Shown: positions 36,429-43,765, counted from the stretch's first letter. The stretch is 64,000 nt of DNA from Brevundimonas subvibrioides (GCF_002280785.1 NZ_NCEQ01000010.1:62001-126000); one strand, 5' to 3'. Numbers and translations are program-made. The notes: generated from the letters alone by a model not told the origin.

Positions 36429-36463
36429 ACGCGATCACGCTCTTGAAACATTTCATTGCCTAA

Positions 36464-36485
36464 GTTTAATATCGTTAAACGATAT
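36464..36485. promoter_or_regulatory. Overlapping AT-rich palindromes upstream of rdgB
   Basis: ATATCGTTAAACGATAT (36469-36485) has perfect 8-bp arms around a single central base. GTTTAATATCGTTAAAC (36464-36480) is a second palindrome that shares most of it. AT-rich perfect palindromes are rare in this GC-rich sequence and are typical of dimeric repressor sites. It lies between rdgB (leftward) and the small membrane peptide gene (rightward). The paired TTAA boxes are 5 nt apart, not the 7 nt of a canonical CtrA site. Confidence 0.5.
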
Positions 36486-36636
36486 GTAACGTGACTGCTC
36501 GATACGCACAGCCTATCTATGATCTCAAGAACGGCGGCCACAACGTTCCCCGGAAAGACCCATAAGGGCAAATCCGAACCCCGTGGCACACAGAAGCGGG
36601 CATTAATGACCTGCCTCAGGATCGAAGGATAGAACG

Positions 36637-36753
36637 ATGAACACGATGAACGCCTCGCTGATGATGGACAAGGTCGGCGCGGTGCTGATCAACGCCGCCC
36701 TGCTCGCCGCCCTGCCGACCGCCCTGGTCGCCATCCTGGTGCAGTCTTTCTAA
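36637..36753 (+). CDS. Putative small single-span membrane protein (38 residues)
   Basis: The short frame ATG 36637 to TAA 36753 encodes a peptide with a polar start (MNTMNASLMMDKV) and a hydrophobic helix 'LINAALLAALPTALVAILVQ' that would span the membrane once. A GAAGGA ribosome site lies 12-13 nt upstream; the third codon positions are G/C-biased as in its neighbours. I do not recognise a family. It stands alone, upstream of a structured non-coding region. It is too short to be sure it is translated. Confidence 0.5.
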   Translation: MNTMNASLMMDKVGAVLINAALLAALPTALVAILVQSF

Positions 36754-36769
36754 CCAGGGTCGTTAACGT

Positions 36770-36834
36770 TCGCCCCCCGGTCCGATCTTCGATCGGCCGG
36801 AGGACAGGCCAAGCGGTCGCTCAGTGTTTGAGCG
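36770..36834. repeat. Left copy of 65-bp inverted element flanking the DUF2975 gene
   Basis: This copy and the one at 37638-37702 are reverse complements over about 65 bp with roughly five differences, nearly all at the inner end. Each contains the hairpin CCGATCTTCGATCGG. The left copy also has a perfect stem GGTCGCTCA...TGAGCGACC. The two enclose the DUF2975 gene and the structured stretch before it. Confidence 0.85.
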
Positions 36835-36854
36835 ACCGTCGAAGAGAAGAGACC

Positions 36855-36990
36855 CCGCTTTCGTTGCTCAGGCAGCGAGGCTCCAGGAGCCGAGCGATAG
36901 CAACACAAAAGAAGGCTTCGCCGTTGAAGAAGATCGCGCTGTATAAGACCGCGTAGGGGTGTTCCCGAACCCCACGCGGTCCTCGCGGCC
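36855..36990. other. Candidate structured RNA or attenuator region
   Basis: No gene is visible in 36754-37025 apart from the repeat copy. Two foldable segments stand out: about 36864-36905, where GTTGCT pairs with AGCAAC around an inner GGCTCCAGGAGCC hairpin, and 36947-36981, where GACCGCGT and GGGGT pair with ACCCC and ACGCGGTC. This could be a small RNA or the leader of the DUF2975 gene, 45 nt downstream. I do not recognise a named RNA family. Confidence 0.3.
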
Positions 36991-37025
36991 AAGATTTCCG
37001 GTCCCGTGTCCTATTCGAGCTGTCG

Positions 37026-37619
37026 ATGCCCCTCACCCGGCCTGAGCTGCGCCTGCCGAAGATGCCCAGGGGCATCCGCGCGCCGTTCAAGACCCTCGGA
37101 CCCGGCTCAGTTTCCAGCCTGCTGAAGATCGCGCTGGATGTGGCCTATGTGCTTCTGATGATCATCACCGCGGTGCTGCTGTTCGCCTTCCTGGCTTCGA
37201 TCTTCATCCCCCTGTCGAACATGAACCTCATCGTCGCCAACGAATCCGGCGGCCGGCAACAACCCCTCACACGGCCCCTGCTGCTGTTCGGCGTGGGCGC
37301 GCTGACCGCCTATTTTGGCGGCTTCCTGCTGATCCTGAGAAACCTGCGGATGATCTTCCGTACCCTGACCATCGGCGATCCGTTTCGACCCGAGAATGTG
37401 CGCCGCCTGCGCCAGATCGGCCTGATCCTGGCCATCGTCACCGGCGGGGTCTGGCTGGTCCAGGGACTGGTCGCCGCCCGCGTCGCGCCGGGCATACTGG
37501 ATTCGCAAGGGACCGGCGAGCTATTGACCCCGGTGTTCTCGGTCCTGGTCGTCTTCGTCCTGGCCGAGGTGTTCAAGGAAGGCGCGCGTCTGCGCCGGGA
37601 ATCCGAGTTGACCATATGA
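37026..37619 (+). CDS. DUF2975 membrane protein
   Basis: A 197-residue inner-membrane protein with four hydrophobic helices (about residues 35-65, 85-107, 132-154 and 165-185). DUF2975 marks are 'LLLFGVGALTAYFGGFLLIL', the polar loop 'RTLTIGDPFRPENVRRLRQIG' and the end 'SVLVVFVLAEVFKEGARLRRESELTI'. In many bacteria this protein is paired with a small Cro/CI-type HTH protein encoded just downstream, as it is here. It is thought to be a membrane sensor that controls or holds its HTH partner, but this is unproven. It is bracketed by an inverted repeat. Confidence 0.85.
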   Translation: MPLTRPELRLPKMPRGIRAPFKTLGPGSVSSLLKIALDVAYVLLMIITAVLLFAFLASIFIPLSNMNLIVANESGGRQQPLTRPLLLFGVGALTAYFGGFLLILRNLRMIFRTLTIGDPFRPENVRRLRQIGLILAIVTGGVWLVQGLVAARVAPGILDSQGTGELLTPVFSVLVVFVLAEVFKEGARLRRESELTI

Positions 37620-37637
37620 CCGCCAGAGCCGGCCCGC

Positions 37638-37702
37638 GCGCTCAAGCAGCGAGCGACCGCTTAGCCTGTCCTCCGGCCGATCGAAGATCGGACCGGGGGG
37701 CG
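37638..37702. repeat. Right copy of 65-bp inverted element
   Basis: Reverse complement of 36770-36834 (see that entry). It falls between the DUF2975 gene and its HTH partner, so the pair's usual tight operon spacing has been opened to 111 nt. The stem CCGATCGAAGATCGG is intact; the outer stem is degraded relative to the left copy. Confidence 0.85.
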
Positions 37703-37730
37703 AGCGGCAGCGCCCCGAAAGGCCACTAGA

Positions 37731-37970
37731 ATGGCGATACGGGTTCAACTGGACAAGATCCTGGTCGAGCGGCGCATGTCGCTGACCGAACTGGCGGATC
37801 GCGTGGGGGTGACCCTGGCCAATCTGTCGATCCTGAAGACCGGCAAGGCGCGGGCCGTCCGGTTCTCGACCCTCTACGCCCTGTGCCGCGAACTGGACTG
37901 CCAGCCGGGCGACCTGCTGGTGTTTGAGCCCGGTCCGCCGGAGCCGGACGCCGACGGCGAAGACGCCTGA
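37731..37970 (+). CDS. Cro/CI-type HTH regulator (DUF2975 partner, YozG-like)
   Basis: A 79-residue DNA-binding protein. 'VQLDKILVERRMSLTELADRVGVTLANLSILKTGKARAVRF' is the helix-turn-helix, and 'LYALCRELDCQPGDLLVFEPG' is the typical closing helix of the YozG subgroup. The 12-residue tail is acidic and proline-rich. It is the standard partner of DUF2975 proteins. Start codon ATG 37731 lies within 30 nt of the inverted repeat, so the repeat may carry its promoter or operator. Confidence 0.92.
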   Translation: MAIRVQLDKILVERRMSLTELADRVGVTLANLSILKTGKARAVRFSTLYALCRELDCQPGDLLVFEPGPPEPDADGEDA

Positions 37971-37974
37971 TCCC

Positions 37975-38574
37975 GTGGCGCGGCGACCGCCTCCCGACCT
38001 GACGACCGAGGACCGCCGCATCTGGGCCCGGGTCTCCGGCTCCGTCACGCCTCCGAAGACCCGAAAGGCCGCGCGCGTGACGCCAGGCGCCATCCTGCCC
38101 GATGAGCCGCTGAAGCCCGAGACGATCAAGGCGGCGCCCCGCTTGCCGGTCATGGGCAAGCCGAAGACGTCGACGAAAATCCGGGGCGCCGCTCCGGCCC
38201 TGAAGGCCGCGCCCGCGCCCACGCCTGCGCCCCGGTCCGTGCCCGAGGAGTTGGAACCCCGCCGCCAGCGCCGGCTGTCGCGCGAGCGCGATCCGATCGA
38301 GGCCTCCATCGACCTGCACGGCTTTGGCCGGTTCGAGGCCGAGGACCAGCTGCGTGCCTTCCTGATCCAGTCCCGGGCGCGCGGCCTCCGCGCCGTACTC
38401 GTCGTCACGGGTCAGGGACGCCGTCTTTCGCAAGGAGGGGGCGGCGGCGTCATCCGCGCCTCGATCCATGAGTGGCTCCAGGGTCACGCCCTGCGCGGCA
38501 TCGTCTCCGGCTTCGCCATGGCCCACCGGCGCCACGGCGGCGACGGCGCGATTTACGTCACATTGAAACGCTAG
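37975..38574 (+). CDS. Smr-domain protein (MutS2-type endonuclease fold)
   Basis: About 199 residues if it starts at GTG 37975, which gives the family-like opening 'ARRPPPDLTTEDRRIWARV' and begins 4 nt after the HTH stop. The first half is Pro/Ala/Lys-rich and probably disordered. The Smr domain is in the last 85 residues: 'IEASIDLHGFGRFEAEDQL' (D-L-H-G motif), 'AVLVVTGQGRR' and 'FAMAHRRHGGDGAIYVTL'. Smr domains nick DNA or RNA; the cellular target of the stand-alone alphaproteobacterial form is not known. Confidence 0.88.
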   Translation: MARRPPPDLTTEDRRIWARVSGSVTPPKTRKAARVTPGAILPDEPLKPETIKAAPRLPVMGKPKTSTKIRGAAPALKAAPAPTPAPRSVPEELEPRRQRRLSRERDPIEASIDLHGFGRFEAEDQLRAFLIQSRARGLRAVLVVTGQGRRLSQGGGGGVIRASIHEWLQGHALRGIVSGFAMAHRRHGGDGAIYVTLKR

Positions 38575-38594
38575 CCCGAAGGCGGAGGATCTCG

Positions 38595-39080
38595 ATGACC
38601 GCAAACCGCCTCGCCATATGGGTTTTCGCCGTCGCCTTGACCGCAGTTGCGGCGCCGGCTCTGGCCTGTTCGCCGCTTGTTGACGCCTCTCAGGACGCCG
38701 CTGCAGAGCGTGTCAGAAATCGTCAGGCCGAGCTGTGGGTCCGGTCCGACGTGATCTTCCTGTCCCAGGCCAACGCCTTCGAGCGCATCGAACTGGCAGG
38801 GGGTTACGGGTTCAGCGCCATGCTCGTCCCGTCGCTGGCGCTCAAGGGCGATCTGCCGGCCGGGCGGATCGCCATCCGCCACACGACCTTCACCAGTTGC
38901 GGACCCATTCCCTTCCTCGACGCCCTGTCGGGCCGCGAAGGTGAGTGGTTCGTGACCTATGGTCGCTCCGTCGCGTCAGGGCTGTCGATCGACGCCACCA
39001 TTCCGGTCGCGAATCTGGTCGACGACGAAGGCCTGCGCGCCTGGCGCAAGGCCTTCGATGCGGAACCCTCGGCAGACTAG
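38595..39080 (+). CDS. Exported hypothetical protein
   Basis: A 161-residue protein with a signal peptide (about residues 5-24, 'AIWVFAVALTAVAAPALA') and a cleavage site before Cys25; the preceding residues do not form a good lipobox, so signal peptidase I is more likely. ATG 38595 follows a strong GGAGG site. The mature part is a small beta-rich domain with cysteines at 'CSPLVD' and 'TTFTSCGPIPF' that may pair. The pattern 'DVIFLSQANAFERIEL' recurs in uncharacterised alphaproteobacterial exported proteins. Function unknown. Confidence 0.75.
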   Translation: MTANRLAIWVFAVALTAVAAPALACSPLVDASQDAAAERVRNRQAELWVRSDVIFLSQANAFERIELAGGYGFSAMLVPSLALKGDLPAGRIAIRHTTFTSCGPIPFLDALSGREGEWFVTYGRSVASGLSIDATIPVANLVDDEGLRAWRKAFDAEPSAD

Positions 39081-40087
39081 ACGGTCAGCGTCAGGCCGTT
39101 CTCGGCGGCCAGATCGGCCAGCTTCACCATCGGACGCGGACCCCAGTGGGCGATGACTTCCGAGGCGGCCAGCGAGCCGAGCTTGCCCGACTGTTCCAAC
39201 GTCAGGCCGCGCGCGACGCCCAGCAGGAAGCCGGCGGCGTACTGGTCGCCGGCGCCCGTGGTGTCCTGGACCCTGGCCACCGGATAGGCGGCGACCGAAA
39301 CCCGGTCGTCGCCCGAGAGGATGACCGAGCCGTGCTCGCCGCGGGTGACGGCGGCGATCTCGACCATCGAGGCCAGTTTCGCGGCGGCGGCGTCGAAGTC
39401 ATCCGTCTCGAACAGGGCGGCCAGTTCGCCTTCGTTGGCCAGGACGATGTCGGCCGAGGCCTCGATGAAGGCCAGCAGTTCGGCGCGCCAGCGGGCGACG
39501 ACAAAGGTGTCCGACAGGGTGATGGCGACCTTGCGGCCCGCCTTGTGGGCGGCGGCGGCGGCGGCCTCGAAGGCGGCGCGGGCCGGAGCCGGGTCGAACA
39601 GATAGCCTTCCAGATAGACGATGGCGCTGGACCCGATCAGCTCGGCGTCGATGTCGGCGACGCCCAGCTGGTTCGCCGCGCCCAGGAAGGTGCACATGGT
39701 GCGCTGGCCGTCCGGGGTGACGTTGATCAGGCAGCGACCGGTGCCGGCGCCGCCTTCCAGCATTGGGGTGTCGAAGTGGACGCCCGAGGCGCGGATGTCA
39801 TGGCTGAAAACCTCGCCCAGAGTGTCCGGCGCGACCTTGCCGACATAGGCCGCACGGCCGCCGAACGAACCGACGCCTGCGACCGTATTGCCGGCAGAGC
39901 CGCCCGAGGCCTCCACCCCCGCCGCCATGGCGTCGTACAGGGCCGCGCTCTGAATCTCGTCGACCAGCTGCATCGAGCCGGGCGTCAGGGACTGGGCGGC
40001 CAGGAAGGCGTCGTCGCACGGCGACAGGACGTCGACGATGGCATTGCCGACGGCGCAGACGTCATAGGTGGCGGTGTTCTGGGTCAT
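39077..40087 (-). CDS. Adenosine kinase (PfkB family)
   Basis: A 336-residue sugar/nucleoside kinase that phosphorylates adenosine to AMP. From ATG 40087 it begins 'YDVCAVGNAIVDVLSP'. Substrate loop 'GGSAGNTVAGVGSFGGRAAYVG' and the catalytic PfkB motif 'DTTGAGDQYAAGFLLGVARG' (Asp about 284) are present. This adenosine-kinase subgroup is common in alphaproteobacteria and would recycle adenosine from the S-adenosylhomocysteine hydrolase reaction, whose gene is at 61.5 kb. Its stop codon overlaps that of the convergent exported protein (a shared CTAG). Confidence 0.9.
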   Translation of the reverse strand: MTQNTATYDVCAVGNAIVDVLSPCDDAFLAAQSLTPGSMQLVDEIQSAALYDAMAAGVEASGGSAGNTVAGVGSFGGRAAYVGKVAPDTLGEVFSHDIRASGVHFDTPMLEGGAGTGRCLINVTPDGQRTMCTFLGAANQLGVADIDAELIGSSAIVYLEGYLFDPAPARAAFEAAAAAAHKAGRKVAITLSDTFVVARWRAELLAFIEASADIVLANEGELAALFETDDFDAAAAKLASMVEIAAVTRGEHGSVILSGDDRVSVAAYPVARVQDTTGAGDQYAAGFLLGVARGLTLEQSGKLGSLAASEVIAHWGPRPMVKLADLAAENGLTLTV

Positions 40088-40199
40088 GGGGCGCCCCATA
40101 GCGGGCCGGATCGTCACGCGCCAGAGGCGGATTACCGAAGCTTCACTTGCCGCCCGACCGGCGGTTCGCAAGATCGCCGCCGCATTCCGGGAGATCGCC

Positions 40200-40904
40200 A
40201 TGCTCAGCCTGCTCGCCGCCCTCGCCCTTCAGATCGCCGCGCCGGCGGTCGTCCCGGATGGCGGGCGGATCAGCGAGGAGCGAAAATGCTTCACCCTGAG
40301 CATGACCCGCGACGGCGCCTCGCGGCCTATTGGCGTGACCTGGCAGACGATCGAGCGCGACACCGTCGACGGCGATCCCGTGCTGCGGGTGGTCGTGCAT
40401 CAGTCGGTCAACGGCGGCGCCTTCGACATGCGCGACGAGTTTCTGCTGGAGGCCGCGAGCCTGCGGCCGGTCTCCCTGATCAACACCCGCCAGGGTCAGG
40501 TCCATGTGCGCCTGGCCTATGGCCCCGACCGGATCACCGGCGAGAGGATCGAGGGCGGCGTCTCCACCCCGATCGACGTCCCCCTGACCGGGCCGGTCTG
40601 GGAGGGCAATCTGTTCGGCCAGACCTTCGCCGCCCTGCCGCTGGCCGAGGGCGCGACGTTCTCCCTGCCCTACTGGCAGTACGACAAGGGGTTCGGGACC
40701 TTCTCGGCGCGGGTCGTCGGATCGGAGACGGTGCGCACCCCCGACGGTCCGATCGAGGCCTGGGTCGTCGAGGCGGGCGCCGAGCCAGGCCGCACCCTGT
40801 CCTATCTGATTTCAACATCGGGAAATCGCGAATTGGGCTATCGGGCAGCGCAAGGATCGCAGGCCCTGGGCGGCGATTGTTCCTCGCTGGAGACCGTGCC
40901 CTGA
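40200..40904 (+). CDS. Exported hypothetical protein
   Basis: A 234-residue protein with a short signal sequence 'MLSLLAALALQIAAPAVVPD' from ATG 40200. The mature part is beta-strand-rich: 'IERDTVDGDPVLRVVVHQSVNG', 'SLRPVSLINTRQGQVHVRLAYG', 'DKGFGTFSARVVGSETV' and 'IEAWVVEAGAEPGRTLSYLI'. This alternation of strands is like that of periplasmic lipocalin/DUF3108-type barrels, but I cannot confirm the family. It overlaps the ATP-grasp gene at its 3' end. Confidence 0.72.
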   Translation: MLSLLAALALQIAAPAVVPDGGRISEERKCFTLSMTRDGASRPIGVTWQTIERDTVDGDPVLRVVVHQSVNGGAFDMRDEFLLEAASLRPVSLINTRQGQVHVRLAYGPDRITGERIEGGVSTPIDVPLTGPVWEGNLFGQTFAALPLAEGATFSLPYWQYDKGFGTFSARVVGSETVRTPDGPIEAWVVEAGAEPGRTLSYLISTSGNRELGYRAAQGSQALGGDCSSLETVP

Positions 40905-41779
40905 CCCAGATCGCCATCCTGACGCCCGCCGCCGACGACCCGGCCTACAAGAGCCACTGGCCCGTCGTGCTGGAGCGGCTGTCGACCGCCCTGGCGATGG
41001 CCGATGTGAGCGCCGTCCCGACCGCCTGGACCGACCATGTCGAGGACGCGTCGGGCCTGACCGGCTATCCCCTGGTGCTCGGCGTCCTGACCTGGGGCTA
41101 CTATGAGCGGCACGCCGACTGGCTGGCGGCGACGACCCTTTGGGCCAGGGCCGGGGTGCGGATCGCCAATCCGGCCTCGGTGCTGGGATGGAACTCCGAC
41201 AAATCCTATCTGCGTCGGCTGGAGACCGCAGGGATCCCGATCCCGCCCACGGCCTGGAGCGATCAAGTCACGCAAGCCGAGGTCGACGCCGCCTTCGGCC
41301 GGTTCGGAACCGACACCCTTGTCGTGAAACCGACCGTCTCCGGCGGGGCATGGAAGACGGTGAAGGTCTCGCGCGGCGAGACCCTGACCGACGCCCCCGA
41401 CGGTGCGGCCATGATCCAGCCCTTCCTGCCTGAACTGGTGGCCGACGGAGAGCTGTCCCTGCTGTTCTTCGGCGGGCGGTTCAGCCACGCGGTCATGAAG
41501 CGGGCCACGGCGGGTGATTTCCGTGTCCAGGTTCAGTACGGCGGCAGCTATGTCTATGTCGCCGAGCCGCCCGCCGGGGCCGTCGCCCTGGCCGAGCGGG
41601 TGCTGGCGGCGATCGAAGAGCCCCTGCTCTACGCCCGCATCGACATGGTCGAGTCCCCTGCGGGGTGGGTCCTGATGGAGGCGGAACTGGTCGAGCCCGA
41701 CTTCTATCTGTCCCAGGCTCCGGACGCCGGTCGTCAGTTCGCCGAAGCCGTGAAGGCGAGACTGTCCAGCGGCGCCTAG
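40901..41779 (+). CDS. ATP-grasp ligase (RimK/DcsG-like)
   Basis: About 292 residues. The ATP grip is 'DTLVVKPTVSGGAWKTVKV' with later 'PLLYARIDMVESPAGWVLMEAELVEPDFYL', where Asp and two Glu bind Mg. The fold is that of glutathione-synthetase-like ATP-grasp enzymes; the closest named relative I can suggest is the cycloserine-cluster ligase DcsG. The substrate is unknown. The start is not an ordinary ATG: CTG 40901 forms a CTGA overlap with the previous gene, and TTG 40877 is an alternative. The open frame reaches far upstream in antisense to adenosine kinase, but that part is not coding. Confidence 0.82.
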   Translation: MTQIAILTPAADDPAYKSHWPVVLERLSTALAMADVSAVPTAWTDHVEDASGLTGYPLVLGVLTWGYYERHADWLAATTLWARAGVRIANPASVLGWNSDKSYLRRLETAGIPIPPTAWSDQVTQAEVDAAFGRFGTDTLVVKPTVSGGAWKTVKVSRGETLTDAPDGAAMIQPFLPELVADGELSLLFFGGRFSHAVMKRATAGDFRVQVQYGGSYVYVAEPPAGAVALAERVLAAIEEPLLYARIDMVESPAGWVLMEAELVEPDFYLSQAPDAGRQFAEAVKARLSSGA

Positions 41780-41780
41780 T

Positions 41781-42380
41781 CTAGTTCGCGGCGTCGCGCC
41801 GCTCTTGCGCTTCATCGAGCGTCGTTGCCGTCGGCAGCGGCCGGGACGGGGCGACCAGCGCCGCGGTCAGGCGCTCGACGTCTTCGTCGGTCACTAAAGG
41901 GCCGGAGGATTTGGCGACGATGCGGCCCATGGCGTCGACGGCGAAGCTTTCGGGCACGCCCGACACGCCGAGGTCGAGGCCGGCGCGGCCTTCCCGGTCG
42001 ACAAGGACCATGGCGAAGGGGTCGCCGAGTTCGTCGAGGAAGGCCTGGGTCGCCTCGGGCTCGTCCTTGTAGGCGACTCCGACGACGGCGATCCCCTGCG
42101 CCTCCAGGGCCAGCAGGCGCGGATGCTCGAGACGGCAGGGGGCGCACCAGCTGGCGAAGACGTTGACGATCATCGGCTTGCCGACGCCGGCGGTGCGGAT
42201 ATCGACGTTCTGGGGCCCGGCCACGCCGTCCTGAAGGATGGGCAGGACGGTCTCGGGCGCGGTCTGGCCGACCAGGGCGTCCGGCTTGAACGCGGGATCA
42301 CGCTTCAGCGACCAGCCGATGAACAGGGCCGCCAGCGCGGCGAGGACGACCAGCGGGACAATCGAAAACCATCGGCTCAT
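41781..42380 (-). CDS. ccmG: Cytochrome c biogenesis thioredoxin CcmG/DsbE
   Basis: A 199-residue membrane-anchored periplasmic thioredoxin. After an N-terminal anchor (about residues 8-24, 'VPLVVLAALAALFIGWSL') comes the thioredoxin fold with the redox pair in 'VFASWCAPCRLEHPRLL' (Cys about 82 and 85) and the helper 'VSGVPESFAVDAMG' with its cis-proline. CcmG keeps the apocytochrome CxxCH cysteines reduced for heme attachment. It overlaps ccmD by 4 nt. Confidence 0.93.
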   Translation of the reverse strand: MSRWFSIVPLVVLAALAALFIGWSLKRDPAFKPDALVGQTAPETVLPILQDGVAGPQNVDIRTAGVGKPMIVNVFASWCAPCRLEHPRLLALEAQGIAVVGVAYKDEPEATQAFLDELGDPFAMVLVDREGRAGLDLGVSGVPESFAVDAMGRIVAKSSGPLVTDEDVERLTAALVAPSRPLPTATTLDEAQERRDAAN

Positions 42381-42571
42381 TTTTGGTCGCCTGTCGCGCT
42401 TTGCGCCGCTTGAGCCATGGCTTCGCCGTCGTCCTCAAGCCGCTTCAGCTCGGCCTTCCATTTGCGCGAAGCCGAGACGGCGCCGGCGGTGACGGCGCCG
42501 AGCACCAGGGCGCTGATCCCCCAGGCGGGCCAGACGAAGGCGGCGTAGGGGCTCATGTCGAGATCGGGCAT
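42377..42571 (-). CDS. ccmD: Heme exporter protein CcmD
   Basis: A 64-residue small membrane protein: 'YAAFVWPAWGISALVLGAV' is the single membrane helix preceded by a short periplasmic end, and the cytosolic tail is highly charged ('KWKAELKRLEDDGEAMA'). CcmD releases holo-CcmE from the CcmABC complex. It lies between ccmC (13 nt) and ccmG (4-nt overlap), the standard order. Confidence 0.9.
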   Translation of the reverse strand: MPDLDMSPYAAFVWPAWGISALVLGAVTAGAVSASRKWKAELKRLEDDGEAMAQAAQSATGDQK

Positions 42572-42584
42572 CAGTCTGACTCCC

Positions 42585-43304
42585 TCATGCTTCCAACGCC
42601 TGTCGGGCGCGCAGGGTCTGGACCCGGCGGCGGGTGATCTCGGTGCGGATCGCGGTCAGCCAGATGGCCAGGAACAGGGCCCCATAGGCCGCCATCATGA
42701 TCAGCAGCGGGGCGAGGAAGACAGGGTCGAGGCTCGATCCGCCGGCGCGCAGCAGGGAGGCGGGCTGATGCAGGGTGTTCCACCAGTCGACCGAGAACTT
42801 GACGATCGGCAGGTTGATCAGGCCGACGAGACCGAGGACGGCGGCCGCGCGGGCGGCCTTCTGTTCGTCGTCGATCGAGGCTCTGAGGGCCATGTATCCG
42901 AGGTAGAAGAGGAACAGCACCAGCACTGAGGTCAGGCGCGCGTCCCAGACCCACCAGGTTCCCCACATCGGCTGGCCCCACAGGGAGCCGGTGATCAGGG
43001 CGAGCGCCGTGAAGGCCGCGCCCGGCAGGGCGGCGGCGCGGGCGGCGGCGTCGGCCAGCGGATGGCGGAACACCAGGGCGAAGAAGCTGGAAACGCCGAG
43101 CGCCGCATAGGCGCCGAGGCCGAGCGTCGAGGCCGGCACATGCACGAACATGATCCGCACGGTGTCGCCCTGCTGATAGTCGCCGGGCGCCGCGAAGCTC
43201 AGCCAGACGCCAACCACCAGCAGCACGGCCGCGATCGCCCACAGCACCGGCGTCAGCGGCCGGGTGAAACTCATGAAGCGGGCGGGATTGGCGAGGCCGA
43301 ACAT
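42585..43304 (-). CDS. ccmC: Heme exporter/lyase subunit CcmC
   Basis: A 239-residue membrane protein of the heme-handling family with six transmembrane helices. It carries the tryptophan-rich heme motif 'SLWGQPMWGTWWVWDARLTS' (about residues 110-129) and the flanking histidines in 'MFVHVPAS' and 'WWNTLHQPAS'. CcmC loads heme onto CcmE. ccmA and ccmB, which usually precede it, are not in the window; the next gene upstream is a cold-shock gene. The ccmC-ccmD-ccmG trio is one leftward operon. Confidence 0.94.
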   Translation of the reverse strand: MFGLANPARFMSFTRPLTPVLWAIAAVLLVVGVWLSFAAPGDYQQGDTVRIMFVHVPASTLGLGAYAALGVSSFFALVFRHPLADAAARAAALPGAAFTALALITGSLWGQPMWGTWWVWDARLTSVLVLFLFYLGYMALRASIDDEQKAARAAAVLGLVGLINLPIVKFSVDWWNTLHQPASLLRAGGSSLDPVFLAPLLIMMAAYGALFLAIWLTAIRTEITRRRVQTLRARQALEA

Positions 43305-43364
43305 CGTCCGCGCGATTACGCGCCACGGCGGGATGGAGCAAGCGCACGCCGGGTCGCGGATACG

Positions 43365-43398
43365 AAAACGGGGCCGGGGCTTTCGCCCCGACCCCGTC
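43365..43398 (-). terminator. Rho-independent terminator of the cold-shock gene
   Basis: On the minus strand, GACGGGGTCGGGGC, loop GAAA, then GCCCCGGCCCCG and TTTT. A long GC stem with a GNRA loop and a T-run, about 25 nt after the cspA stop: the best intrinsic terminator seen in the window. It separates cspA from ccmC. Confidence 0.85.
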
Positions 43399-43423
43399 AG
43401 TCACTTGAAAAATCCGTGAAGGA

Positions 43424-43636
43424 CTATTCAGCGGCCTTCAGCTGACCAGCAGATTCCTTGCCGGTGCGACGGTCGCGTTCGACTTCGTACGAGACCTTCT
43501 GGCCTTCGTTCAGGCCGTTCATGCCTGCGCCTTCAACGGCCGAAACGTGCACGAACACGTCCTTGCCGCCGTCCGAGGGCTCGATGAAGCCGTAGCCCTT
43601 GGTGGAGTTGTACCATTTGACAGTGCCGGTAGCCAT
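43424..43636 (-). CDS. cspA: Cold-shock protein (CspA family)
   Basis: A 70-residue OB-fold RNA chaperone. RNP1 is 'KGYGFIEP' and RNP2 'DVFVHVSAV'; it starts '[17 protein letters not shown]'. CspA proteins bind single-stranded nucleic acids and melt RNA structure during cold or stress. A GGAGG site lies 8 nt before ATG. It has its own promoter candidate and terminator, so it is monocistronic, and a leader of about 120 nt is likely. Confidence 0.97.
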   Translation of the reverse strand: MATGTVKWYNSTKGYGFIEPSDGGKDVFVHVSAVEGAGMNGLNEGQKVSYEVERDRRTGKESAGQLKAAE

Positions 43637-43765
43637 TTTAAGGACCTCCGTTAGCAGTTTGCATCAGGCAAGAGCGCCTGAAGCCTGTCGGGTCTGAATG
43701 GGATCGGCCAGAAACTCGGTGCGTTCGCAAAGAGAGAGGGGCGTTACGCAGAGAGATCGACTGCG

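Noticed and set aside
36464..36485. CtrA binding site
   Set aside because: The two TTAA boxes are 5 nt apart; the known site needs 7 nt.
36770..37702. Inverted repeats as the ends of a transposon
   Set aside because: No transposase or recombinase lies between them and no target duplication is visible; kept as an inversion or regulatory hypothesis instead.
38945..40900. Long open frame leading into the ATP-grasp domain, which could suggest a 944-residue fusion protein
   Set aside because: The first 650 residues lie antisense to adenosine kinase and over the exported protein in another frame; only the last 292 residues look like a protein.
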